This document shows positions 16,527-24,892 of a DNA stretch of 64,000 nt, piece by piece; position 1 is the first letter of the stretch, and the number at the start of each line of letters is the position of its first letter. The stretch comes from CAIURC01 sp043777315 (GTDB lineage Bacteria > Verrucomicrobiota > Verrucomicrobiia > Chthoniobacterales > Chthoniobacteraceae): assembly GCA_043777315.1 (NCBI GenBank), contig JAYVPW010000150.1, forward strand, positions 107,768-171,767, read 5' to 3'. The position numbers and the translations under genes are program-made. The notes beneath the pieces are model-generated. The model saw nothing but the letters and a program-made list of their open reading frames with translations. It did no database searches and was not told the DNA's origin.

Positions 16527-17768
16527 TCAGAAACTGAACCACTTTTCTGGAACAACGACGATGTCGCCGCTTTGAAGAATCACGTCGGGAGTTTGCCCTT
16601 TTTGAATGGCGACGACGTTGACCTGCAGTTTTGCCTTGGTCCCGTCCGGCAATGCCCGGAGTACATGGACGTGTTTCAGGTCGGCGAATTTCGCAAAACC
16701 ACCACTCTGCAAAATCGCGCCGTAAGCGGTGAGTCTTTCACCTTGGACCAAGTGGTAGCTTCCCTGCCGCTTCACGTTGCCTGTGACGTAGATCAAATTG
16801 GCGGTCCCGACCGGGATGGTGATCACGTCTCCCTCCGTAAGCGTGATGTCGGAGGTTAGTCCTCCGCCGTCGAGGATTCGCTGAACATTCACCTCTTCCA
16901 CGATCCCCTTGTGCGCGGCCACGCGCATGACTTTGACTCGGGTCAGGTCCGCTTTATCGGAGATGCCTCCGCAACTGAGAATGACGCCGACGAGCGTTGG
17001 TGCGGTGCCGGCGGGGATGCGGTAGGGGCGGGGATTTTTGAACGCGCCGGACAGGTAAATCAGGGGACCGGACTCGAGGTCGGCACCGGAGATGCGCTCA
17101 AGGATGACGGATGCGTGCTGAAGTTGCGAGCTCTGCAACGCGCGCCGCACGGCAGCTTCCGCGGCGTCGAGCGTCTTGCCGGTGACCGCGATTCGGCCGA
17201 CTTGGGGAAGAATGATGTAGCCGCCGCGGCGCACTTGGTACCGGCCATTGAAGGAGGGATCTTCGACCACGAAGACCTCAAGATTTTCACCGGGGGCGAT
17301 GACGTCGCCACCCGCGAGAACCGGGAGCTGTGCGCTGCTCGACTTTTGCAACTCCGCCTCGACTTGGGCGAGTTGTGCTCGGCTCGCTTGCAGCCGGGCT
17401 TCCCAATCTTTGACTTCCTGGTTGGCTCGGTCTGCCTGTTCGACGTTTCCGGCCGCACTTTGGACGGCGAGCTTTTTCTGGGCAGCTTCGAGCTTCGCCT
17501 TGCCGTAGCGCACTTCGTTTTCGAGGGTTTGCTGCTGCTCAGCCAGGCTCTCCTTTTCGCTCAGAGTTTCGTTCTGCACGGAGGCCTGCGAGGCCGTGCC
17601 AATCCGCATTTCCGGCGCGGTGGCCGAGGCGTGAAGGCCGACTTGGGACTTGCGAAACGTGACTTCATGTTTCCGCGAGCCGGGCTCCTCCGCGAAAATG
17701 CGGGTGGAAAATATCGTGGCGAACACGCAGATTACAGAGACTTGGATGCGAATTGGTGGAAGATTCAT
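16527..17768 (-). CDS. Polysaccharide export outer-membrane protein (Wza-like, SLBB)
   Basis: 413 residues. Signal peptide about 1-26 (ending RIFAEE). A Gln/Glu/Ala-rich coiled coil, about 65-145, is not part of classical Wza. The poly-export domain follows (about 150-235; APGENLEVFVVEDPSFNG, GGYIILPQVGRIAV). Two SLBB-type domains come next (YLSGAFKNPRPYRIPAGTAP and YVTGNVKRQGSYHLVQGER), then DIVVVPEKWFSF at the end. No lipobox Cys and no obvious C-terminal amphipathic barrel helix are seen, so the outer-membrane pore may be the adjacent beta-barrel protein. The extra coiled coil may bridge to the BY-kinase's periplasmic coiled coil (inference). 155 bp upstream of the kinase gene, with A/T homopolymer tracts between them. 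Confidence 0.9.
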   Translation of the reverse strand: MNLPPIRIQVSVICVFATIFSTRIFAEEPGSRKHEVTFRKSQVGLHASATAPEMRIGTASQASVQNETLSEKESLAEQQQTLENEVRYGKAKLEAAQKKLAVQSAAGNVEQADRANQEVKDWEARLQASRAQLAQVEAELQKSSSAQLPVLAGGDVIAPGENLEVFVVEDPSFNGRYQVRRGGYIILPQVGRIAVTGKTLDAAEAAVRRALQSSQLQHASVILERISGADLESGPLIYLSGAFKNPRPYRIPAGTAPTLVGVILSCGGISDKADLTRVKVMRVAAHKGIVEEVNVQRILDGGGLTSDITLTEGDVITIPVGTANLIYVTGNVKRQGSYHLVQGERLTAYGAILQSGGFAKFADLKHVHVLRALPDGTKAKLQVNVVAIQKGQTPDVILQSGDIVVVPEKWFSF

Positions 17769-17861
17769 CGAGATGAAAGGGGGGATCCGGGGTGAAATCG
17801 GGCGCAGGATACGGTGCTAAATCGTAGCGTCAACTTTGATCGTCGAAGATGAGCAAATCCG

Positions 17862-19547
17862 TCAGTCAAAGTATTTGGTCACGGTCAGGAGAAGGAGATT
17901 TTCGTCAAAGCTATCGCCGTGCCGGTTCGAGTTCCGGTTTTGATATTGATAGAGCAGCCGCGCTACGACCGTGTCCGTGAAATGGTAGGTGAGTTCCAGC
18001 CGGCCCGCCCACGTTTGCCGATGACCCAAATTACCGTTGAATTCGCGGTCGGTGTAGATTCCACTCAGGCGAAGAGTGGTGCGAGGCCCGGGTTCAAGCG
18101 TGAAACGCACCCCGGTCTTCCATTCGCTTCGGTCGAAGCGATCGTTTTCGAGATCATCCACCTGCGAATAGGAAACGAAGGCCTCGCCTCTCACTTTCGG
18201 CCCAAGCACCTGCTCCAGCCGGTAGGTCGTCTCATCCCGCAACTCGTTGCGCAAATCGCTAAAAGACCGCTCCGAGGACAACGTCTCCACGGTGTATGGT
18301 CCCGCGACGTGATGCAGTTCGAAGCCCCAGAGAAAGCGATCACCTCCGGTGCCGTCCCGGTGAAACCAGCCCACGTCCGCATGGAGATGGAGTTGATCGG
18401 TGATGGGGCCACTGATCCCGAGCCTCACCTCATGCCGGAATCCGTCGATCCGATCAGTGTGCACCGCTCGATAAGACAAGAATGGCTGGAAGCGCAAATT
18501 TTCACGCTCCGAGACGGCGCGGAGCGAAATGACGTCACGCAAACGCGGCAATCCGCGATTCCCCTGATTGTACCACAGATTCTCATGATAGGCGCGGACC
18601 AGTAGGCGAACTGGACCGGGCAAAAGCCGCTCTGCGGTCACTCCGATCTTGTTGCTGTAATAAAGAATCTCGGTCTCCGTATCAATGGGGCGGCTGCTTC
18701 CATTTCTCCGATTCGTCCGAGCGCGAAAAGAGTAGCGGCCTTCCCGGTCCTGCTCGTCAAACTGGCCTCCGTCGAAGAAATCGAAGACACCGAGCTCCCC
18801 GACGGAAATTCGGCCCGCACCGATGGTGAAGTCGTCGGCAAAAATCACGTTCCATCCACCGATCTGTGTTTCCCATGTCACTTGGGAGTGGAGGACCGGC
18901 CTGCCGTCCAGAGCGAGGGTGTATGGCGCGAAAAGCCCGAAGCCCGCGACGCCGATTTTGTTCTTGAAAGGGAGGTAAACGATATTTCCGGCGACCGCGA
19001 GGTGAATGCCTTCTGTTAACTGCACGATCACGGTGCCTCCGAGTCTGACGATCCCGATGACCCCGGAGTCGGGGTTTGCTTCCTTGTGATTGACATTGTC
19101 GCTGAACAGCAAACCCGCCGTCAGGGCGCGAAGCTTGAAAAATACCGGACCCACTTTCAGGTCCGCGTCTTTTGGCTCGAAGCCCCGCTCCAACAGTGGA
19201 AACCGGCCTCGGAAACTGGGAAGTGCCAGCCGAGTGTTCGCGGTCACCGATCCGGCATGGAGCGAAGGATCGGCTTCGATGGGCCGGAGCGCGTTGGTGT
19301 AGGGGGCGCTCGTGTCTCTGAAAATAGATCGGTACGGAACTCCGGCGGCGGGCTCCACCCGAAACGCGTCCCGCGGCGGGCGACGCAAACCCTCCGTGGC
19401 TGAGACCGGCGCGTCGGGCGCTTCCTGAGCCACCAGCGTGCTGATGGGAACCAGTGCGGACAGTCCTAGGACCGCGCCCATGACTAAGGCACGCCGGAAA
19501 AACCAGAGGCTTGGAGCCTGTCCTTTGCCGAGGCTTCCAGAGATCAA
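17862..19547 (-). CDS. Outer-membrane beta-barrel protein of the exopolysaccharide locus
   Basis: 561 residues with a signal peptide (hydrophobic 20-38, cleavage near VAQEA). From about residue 130 to the end the chain alternates polar and hydrophobic residues in short strands with aromatic girdles (RFTLEPGPRTTLRLSGIY, ELTYHFTDTVVARLLYQYQN). It closes with LLLLTVTKYFD, a hydrophobic alternating strand although its last residue is Asp rather than the usual Phe. No recognisable enzymatic motif. Such barrels beside wza/wzc genes are thought to help secrete the polymer across the outer membrane. It overlaps the small membrane-protein gene by 4 bp and precedes the Wza-like gene by 93 bp. Confidence 0.78.
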   Translation of the reverse strand: MISGSLGKGQAPSLWFFRRALVMGAVLGLSALVPISTLVAQEAPDAPVSATEGLRRPPRDAFRVEPAAGVPYRSIFRDTSAPYTNALRPIEADPSLHAGSVTANTRLALPSFRGRFPLLERGFEPKDADLKVGPVFFKLRALTAGLLFSDNVNHKEANPDSGVIGIVRLGGTVIVQLTEGIHLAVAGNIVYLPFKNKIGVAGFGLFAPYTLALDGRPVLHSQVTWETQIGGWNVIFADDFTIGAGRISVGELGVFDFFDGGQFDEQDREGRYSFRARTNRRNGSSRPIDTETEILYYSNKIGVTAERLLPGPVRLLVRAYHENLWYNQGNRGLPRLRDVISLRAVSERENLRFQPFLSYRAVHTDRIDGFRHEVRLGISGPITDQLHLHADVGWFHRDGTGGDRFLWGFELHHVAGPYTVETLSSERSFSDLRNELRDETTYRLEQVLGPKVRGEAFVSYSQVDDLENDRFDRSEWKTGVRFTLEPGPRTTLRLSGIYTDREFNGNLGHRQTWAGRLELTYHFTDTVVARLLYQYQNRNSNRHGDSFDENLLLLTVTKYFD

Positions 19548-19855
19548 GCGCCACGACCCCTTTTAAGCTTGTCGTCTCTCCGACGTCCTTGCTTTTGCCG
19601 GCTCTGCTTACCCAGAAAAAGCTGCGGAAGATCCTCTCGCCGAAATGAAAATGGCAGGTAGGCCAGTAAGCCCACGACGGGAAGCAGCAAGATCATGGCG
19701 AGCCAGAAGATCCTTTGCGAGCGAGTGAAGGGTTGCGTGAAGACGCTGGAAAGCGCGCAGAACAGGACGATCAGCCAGATGACGAGAAGGCAGGCTGCAA
19801 TCTGAGGGCTGAGTTTGGCCTGTTGAAAGCTGAATCGACCGAAGAGTTCGCTCAT
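19544..19855 (-). CDS. Small PLDc_N-like membrane protein
   Basis: 103 residues with two membrane helices (about 18-38 and 48-68). The second, followed by LPVVGLLAYLPF, fits the pattern of the phospholipase-D-nuclease N-terminal domain (PLDc_N), a short two-helix module found alone in many bacteria. The tail is strongly basic (KQGRRRDDKLKRGRG), probably cytoplasmic. No catalytic residues. As the first gene of the minus-strand glycan operon, coupled to the barrel gene by a 4 bp ATGA overlap, it may be a small assembly factor; that is inference only. Confidence 0.72.
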   Translation of the reverse strand: MSELFGRFSFQQAKLSPQIAACLLVIWLIVLFCALSSVFTQPFTRSQRIFWLAMILLLPVVGLLAYLPFSFRREDLPQLFLGKQSRQKQGRRRDDKLKRGRGA

Positions 19856-20290
19856 GGAAAAGTGTCGGGGGTGGGGGGAGGGGCATACTTGAAGCAGAAT
19901 CCCGTGGCATCTGCAATGAGTTTTGGTGTCGGCGAAAACAAAATGAAGCCAAGCGAGAGAACTTGATGACCGGTGCCGTAATGAGTCTCATGCCAATCCT
20001 CAACTCTCACGCGAGCGCATGTTTGCGAAAACGATTGCGACTGAGTCTGCACACCTCACCGATCGGAAACGCGTGCGAATTCGTGACCGTTTTGTGTCAA
20101 GGTCATTGGTGGCGGTGTTCACTGCTGGGACTGGTCATGGAACAGGTTTCCAATCAAAGCCTCAGCGGATCGGATGCTCGCAGGGAGCAAACACACACCC
20201 TCACAAAAGCAAAGAGGAGTCAGGCGCTTTCGCGACCCGACTCCTCGGAGAGGTTGTTTGTGGCTTGACTAGGCCAAGGTCACCTTGAAC
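19856..20290. other. 435 bp non-coding gap upstream of the glycan operon
   Basis: No supported gene; the short frames here have no family-like composition. The gap separates the Ala-rich protein gene from the glycan operon and must hold the operon's promoter. A TTGACA hexamer on the minus strand (20100-20095) has no acceptable -10 box at 16-18 bp, so no promoter is claimed. The upstream gene's terminator occupies 20205-20250. Base composition is visibly more AT-rich than the rest. Confidence 0.6.
20205..20250 (-). terminator. Rho-independent terminator after the first Ala-rich gene
   Basis: On the minus strand an 8 bp stem gaggagtc/gactcctc encloses a 17-base loop containing a smaller CGCGAAAGCG hairpin, and is followed by TTTGCTTTTG. 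It lies 44 bp past the stop of the 811-residue protein gene, the expected place. Confidence 0.75.
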
Positions 20291-22726
20291 TCAGATATTC
20301 AGAACCGGGGTCTCAGGATCGTTGACTGAACCAATCTCGTATTTTCCGACCTTGGTCGCCACCCCGTTGGTGCCGATTCCCTCCGTGCCGGACACGATTG
20401 GATTCGCCGGATTGAGGTTGTAGGCCGTCCGGACCGCCAAGAAGGCGGCGGTAACGGCATCTTTGTTAGCCGTTACAACTGAAGGAACATTGGCGGCGCG
20501 CTTCGGGAGGTTGGCTACAGCGGCAGTCAGAGCTTTTTCAAGAGCGCCGACGGTCGCAGTGCCGGTGAGCGTAATTCCCAAGAGCACCTTCTTCTGAGCG
20601 TCCGCGAGCGAACTCACGGCGATCGTTTGTGCGATGCTGCCGGCGATGTCGGCTGCTTCACGCTGATCGGCTGCGAGGTTGGCATTGTTTGGAGTCTGCT
20701 TCGCCGCGAGAGCCTTGATGACCGCAGTGCCGATCGCGGTGATGAGTTTAAACTCAGCCGCATCTTTCACCGCCTGGGTTGCTCCAGCAGACTTGCCCAG
20801 CACTTGGCCAACAATTGAGGCGGCTAACTCGCCGAACTCGTCCGAGCGATTGGAGGTCGTCACAAACGGCTTAGTATTGATGGCTTTCGCGACCGCCGTG
20901 GCAAGAGTGGTGGCTTGCGACAGCTTCAGCTTTTTTGGTGCACCGATGGCAGTGACTCCAGTTGCAGTCATTTCGCCCGACAGGGTAAAGGCAATGTCTG
21001 CCGCCTTTTCAACATCGACGGATAACGCCACCGCCCCGGCGATAGTCGGTGCGATTGCCACGTTCAACGCCTTACCCGTCAATGGATCGGCCAGCAGCAC
21101 GACCGCAGAGGTAATGGATTCGGCTTTCGTCGGAGCAGTCTGCGAGACACCCACCGCAATCGCGCTTGCGGAAGTGCGCGCGAGAAGCGCGAGCCTTTTC
21201 GCGAAATCGGCCTGGTCTGTGATTTGGCTCAGTGCGGAAACTTTCATCGCCACACCCGTTGCAGCTTTAGACGCTACTTTGATCACGTCAGCGGCCAACT
21301 TTGCTTTCTGATCAACGGTTGCGAAACCAGTCGCGGCTGCCACGGTCGCAGCGATTGAACCAACGGCGATGTTGTTGGTAGGTGCAGCCTTGGCGAGGTT
21401 CTGCGCGAGGAAAGTTTTATCGCCAGCGAAGCTCGGAGCGACATCCAGTAGACCCTGAGTCACATTCCCCGCCGCTTCAGGGGTGGTCACGGCCACGACC
21501 TTGACCATCGCGGCACCGAGCTTGGTGCGGTTGAGGTCATCCAAGGGAGTAGCGACATTAACAGTGATGAGACGCGCTTTCTCGCCGGTGTTGTTGGTCA
21601 CAGCAGCCGAGCCGAACAAAATTACGTCGTTAATTGCGGTGACGTTGGCACCCCTCGCGGCTGACAGAATGCCGTTCGTCTCAACATTGGCAGCCGCGTG
21701 AATCACGCCCGCTGCGATCAACCCTCTGGTTGCCGCTTTCGTCTGATTGACGGCGAGGTCGGCGGCGAAGGACGCTTTGGTGCCCAAGTATTCTGCGGCG
21801 GTGGAGCCCGCGATTTGTGCAATGGCCTTGGCCAGCGCGGGATTTGAAATTGCGGCTTGAGCAAGGGTGGTAATGCTTCCATTGCCAGTGTCGGACCGGC
21901 CGACAGCAGCCCCGCCGATGACTTCGCCAGCAGCCGACGGATTGATGATCACCCCTTTGGCCACATTAATGACAAAGGTCTGGTTGTCCGCGACGACATC
22001 GGTGGGAGCGTTGATCACGCGGGAGACGAAACTTTTCACCTCGTTAGTGTTCGCGCCGACGGACTTGAGCGTTGCGATCGTGAAGGCTTGCAGGGCTGTG
22101 GTGTTCGCGGCGGGTAAGAGAGCTGAATTGCTTACCACAGCCAGCGCCTTGTCGGCGATGGTCGATCCTGCGTTCGCAGCGGTCGCAAATTTCAAGGCGG
22201 CCGCCACCGCGAGGGCTCTGCCAGCGGAGGTTAATTCGAGTTTGTTCTGCGTTGTTGATCCGAGATCATTCGCGCTGAGGACTTCGCCCAAGACGTTCCC
22301 GATCGTCGTGGTCGCGGTCGGGTCGACACTTGCGAGAATCGTGCTCACCAAGCGTCCGGCGACCTTGTCCTTGTCGGCCCGGACCACGGCGACGGTTTTG
22401 CCAGGAGGAGTCGCGGCAAGGAGAGCGCCTCCTGCGAGATCGACGGCGTTGGAGGTTCCGTTGATGAGAGCGGCGGCGACGGCGGCGATGAGTTCATCGG
22501 CGGTCGCGGTCAGCGTCGTTTTTTGCACCGTCCCGACATTCTGATTCTGAAAAAAGTTAGCGAGTTGGTTGTTGATCGCCGTCTGACCCTGTTGCGGGGT
22601 GGCGAAGGCGCTCGAGGCACTCCAACTCAGCGAAAGGGCAACGATGGCCGGTGCGAAGCGCGCGAGCCGGGAGGGCCATTGAGGCGAAGGAATCTGGAGG
22701 TTCCGTGATGCAATTTGATAGTTCAT
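20291..22726 (-). CDS. Large secreted Ala-rich protein of unknown function (copy 1)
   Basis: 811 residues. A long signal peptide (hydrophobic 24-41, likely cleavage SAFA/TPQQ) is followed by about 760 residues dominated by Ala, Val, Thr, Ile, Asn and Lys. Many short helical stretches of the kind AAxxAxxIA are broken by N-P, T-G or A-P turns (NPSAAGEVIGG, NPALAKAIAQIAG, TNTNEVKSF-like). No Cys and no known catalytic motif were noticed, and there is no PEP-CTERM, LPXTG or autotransporter end; it stops at DPETPVLNI. It follows the ligase/TPR gene by 92 bp on the same strand. The 931-residue protein at 24893 has the same composition, signal type and ligase partner, so I treat them as a family. 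A structural matrix or surface role, perhaps glycosylated, is inference. Confidence 0.8.
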   Translation of the reverse strand: MNYQIASRNLQIPSPQWPSRLARFAPAIVALSLSWSASSAFATPQQGQTAINNQLANFFQNQNVGTVQKTTLTATADELIAAVAAALINGTSNAVDLAGGALLAATPPGKTVAVVRADKDKVAGRLVSTILASVDPTATTTIGNVLGEVLSANDLGSTTQNKLELTSAGRALAVAAALKFATAANAGSTIADKALAVVSNSALLPAANTTALQAFTIATLKSVGANTNEVKSFVSRVINAPTDVVADNQTFVINVAKGVIINPSAAGEVIGGAAVGRSDTGNGSITTLAQAAISNPALAKAIAQIAGSTAAEYLGTKASFAADLAVNQTKAATRGLIAAGVIHAAANVETNGILSAARGANVTAINDVILFGSAAVTNNTGEKARLITVNVATPLDDLNRTKLGAAMVKVVAVTTPEAAGNVTQGLLDVAPSFAGDKTFLAQNLAKAAPTNNIAVGSIAATVAAATGFATVDQKAKLAADVIKVASKAATGVAMKVSALSQITDQADFAKRLALLARTSASAIAVGVSQTAPTKAESITSAVVLLADPLTGKALNVAIAPTIAGAVALSVDVEKAADIAFTLSGEMTATGVTAIGAPKKLKLSQATTLATAVAKAINTKPFVTTSNRSDEFGELAASIVGQVLGKSAGATQAVKDAAEFKLITAIGTAVIKALAAKQTPNNANLAADQREAADIAGSIAQTIAVSSLADAQKKVLLGITLTGTATVGALEKALTAAVANLPKRAANVPSVVTANKDAVTAAFLAVRTAYNLNPANPIVSGTEGIGTNGVATKVGKYEIGSVNDPETPVLNI

Positions 22727-22818
22727 GATGGGAGTTTGGAAAATCGCGAAGGATGTCTGTGAGGCGGCGAGAGCAAGGTGGCTGAACTCGGATTGGGTGC
22801 AACGTTTTTTTGAAAATA

Positions 22819-24840
22819 TTATTGCGGAGCGGTGTTTTTGTCCGGTGTGAGCATGGGTTCGGGCCGAGTGCGGGACTCGTCTCTCCGGCCCGATGCCAGG
22901 TCTGCCTCTATTTCAAATTGGGAGAGCGCTTCGTCGCTGCGTCCGCGGGCTTCCAGGTGAGCGCCGTAATAGCGATGCAGGACCGCAAGGTTGGGGTCGA
23001 GCGCGATGGCAGTCTGGTAAGCGCTTTCGGCTTCGTTGAACTCTCTGAGTTCGTCGAGCGCCTGCCCCATGCGAACCCAGAGGTTTTCATCTTGAGGAAA
23101 CAGGTTCAGGCCCTTTCGATATGCTTCGACGGCGTTTCGGAAATAGGGCGGTTTCGCGGATCGCGGCCGGACCGCCATGCCGATGCTCCGGTTTGCCTCT
23201 CCGACATTAAAGTAAAGGTCGGGATTCTCAGCTCCATGAACCAATGCGTGCTGTGCGAAGGTGAGTGCGTCCCTGTAGTCGCCATTTCGGAGGGCGATGC
23301 GCGCCCTTTCGGCCCAAAGTTCTCCTTGGAACTTTGGCACTGCGGTGAACAGCAGACACACGCCCAAAATCGGAGGAATCCAGATCCCACCGCGCCAATT
23401 CCACCCCGGCCGCGAGGCTTGGGCATTTCCTGGGTTTGCCAGTGCGCCGAAGACAAACGCCATAATGAGCGCGTTTGCGGGGATGTGCATGTTAAAGTCC
23501 ACGGCGGAGTGTGCCAAGTAGGCGGCCACGGCGGACAATGCGCCAATCAGCATCGCCACGGAATCGTGCCGTGCGGGTTCCACAGGATCGAGATTTCTGA
23601 ATTCGGACTTCACGACTTTCCCCAGCGTGCTGAGGCCAAAATGGATGTGAATCGCCAGGACGGCTCCGATCAGCAGGGCTCCGATCGCCCCATATTCGGC
23701 CAATAACTCGAGGTAATCGCTGTGCGCATGGACCGGGTCGGTCTGGATCTGAGGCCGTCGGAAATAGCGTCCGAAAAACAGGTGAGTCCCAGCGCCCGTG
23801 CCAATGATCGGGCTGGTGCGGAACTGATCGAGCGCTGCTCTCCAATTATAAATGCGCACATCGAGCTTGTTTTGCTCGAGCTGGGTCGGGATCAGCGAAA
23901 GCCGAGTTCGCAGGGTCTCGTCCATGTTCATCAACGAAACGCCGCCCCCCATCCCGGCGATCCACAGGATCGCGGCGAGGATGGCAATGCGGCGAAAACT
24001 CTTGGGTCGCGCTCCGTGAATGACGTAGAGGCTCAATGCGGTGAACGACGCGAGGGCGAGCACCGAGCTGATGTAGCCACCGCGACTGCCGGTGATGGCC
24101 ACGCCAAAAAAGCAAAGCACTCCGACGTAACCTGAGAGAAGGCGAGCCCACATTTTCCATTGGCTCCAAAATGAGAAACTCAGGGCGAAAACGCCGACCA
24201 CTTCCAAAAAACCGGCGAGGTGGATCGAGCTGATGAAAGTCCCGCTCGCGCGGCGACCGGAATCCGGACGCATAAAGCCAAAAGGCATCCAGTTGTCCCC
24301 CTTCGTGAACTGGTGGAGCGCGATAAAAAGTTCAAAAACCGCGAGCGCGAGCAAGACCGCGATGATCCACGTTCGGCTCCGTGCTTCGTGCAAACGGAAG
24401 GCGGTAATCGCATAAACCGTCAGGCAGCCAAGCAGCAAAAACTGATCGGCGCTGGAAAGGAAACTCACCGGTGAAAAATGCGCCCGAAACAGGAGGTAAC
24501 AGAACGCCACTGCTGTCACTCCAAGGCAGCGAACGTGTGGCGCCGGCTCACTTCTTCCAAGGAAAAAACAAAGCACCGCAGCCACTCCCACCGCTCCAAA
24601 ACTTGGAATGCTAAAAATCAGACGCGTGCCCCCGATGAGGGATGCAATCAATGCGAACGCGATGGCCAGCAGAGCGGAAATGGCGCGATTCAAGTCCGGA
24701 GATTGCTCCAGAACCTGCGAGATGACAACCTCCGAAACGTCTGGTAGCAGGGAAGATAAAGATTCAATATTTCTGTTGACATCTCTCGATACCGTCCCGA
24801 TCCTCCGCACGTTTCGCACCCCGCATGTGCTTTCCCCCAA
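22819..24840 (-). CDS. O-antigen ligase family membrane protein with C-terminal TPR (copy 1)
   Basis: 673 residues. About ten membrane helices run to residue 470. The Wzy_C/WaaL/PglL features are VAITGSRGGY followed by a periplasmic loop with IGTGAGTHLFF and the putative catalytic HAHSDYLELLAEYG, then AHSAVDFNMHIPANAL. The last ~170 residues are TPR-like (AVEAYRKGLNLFPQDENLWV, AYQTAIALDPNLAVLHRYYG). Members transfer lipid-linked glycan to lipid A or to protein. The frame opens with a TTG at 24840; GTG codons at 24819 and 24810 are alternative starts. Its paralogue is at 27767. Located directly upstream of the Ala-rich copy 1 gene. Confidence 0.86.
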   Translation of the reverse strand: MGESTCGVRNVRRIGTVSRDVNRNIESLSSLLPDVSEVVISQVLEQSPDLNRAISALLAIAFALIASLIGGTRLIFSIPSFGAVGVAAVLCFFLGRSEPAPHVRCLGVTAVAFCYLLFRAHFSPVSFLSSADQFLLLGCLTVYAITAFRLHEARSRTWIIAVLLALAVFELFIALHQFTKGDNWMPFGFMRPDSGRRASGTFISSIHLAGFLEVVGVFALSFSFWSQWKMWARLLSGYVGVLCFFGVAITGSRGGYISSVLALASFTALSLYVIHGARPKSFRRIAILAAILWIAGMGGGVSLMNMDETLRTRLSLIPTQLEQNKLDVRIYNWRAALDQFRTSPIIGTGAGTHLFFGRYFRRPQIQTDPVHAHSDYLELLAEYGAIGALLIGAVLAIHIHFGLSTLGKVVKSEFRNLDPVEPARHDSVAMLIGALSAVAAYLAHSAVDFNMHIPANALIMAFVFGALANPGNAQASRPGWNWRGGIWIPPILGVCLLFTAVPKFQGELWAERARIALRNGDYRDALTFAQHALVHGAENPDLYFNVGEANRSIGMAVRPRSAKPPYFRNAVEAYRKGLNLFPQDENLWVRMGQALDELREFNEAESAYQTAIALDPNLAVLHRYYGAHLEARGRSDEALSQFEIEADLASGRRDESRTRPEPMLTPDKNTAPQ

Positions 24841-24892
24841 ATGCGCTCATCCCCCGCCAAGAACCTCTGAACCCTACTTCATTCATTCTGCC
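24841..24892. promoter_or_regulatory. 52 bp divergent centre between the two ligase/Ala-rich arms
   Basis: Separates the outward-facing starts of ligase copy 1 (minus) and Ala-rich copy 2 (plus). It is too short for two independent promoters unless they overlap or lie within the 5' end of the ligase frame, whose start is uncertain. No Shine-Dalgarno sequence precedes the plus-strand ATG. No box was confidently assigned; the regulatory label rests on geometry. Confidence 0.35.

Noticed and set aside
20095..20100. TTGACA hexamer as promoter of the glycan operon
   Set aside because: No acceptable -10 element at 16-18 bp on the same strand.
19963..20268. Short plus-strand frame in the 435 bp gap
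   Set aside because: No domain, no signal and no ribosome-binding site, and it covers the minus-strand terminator.
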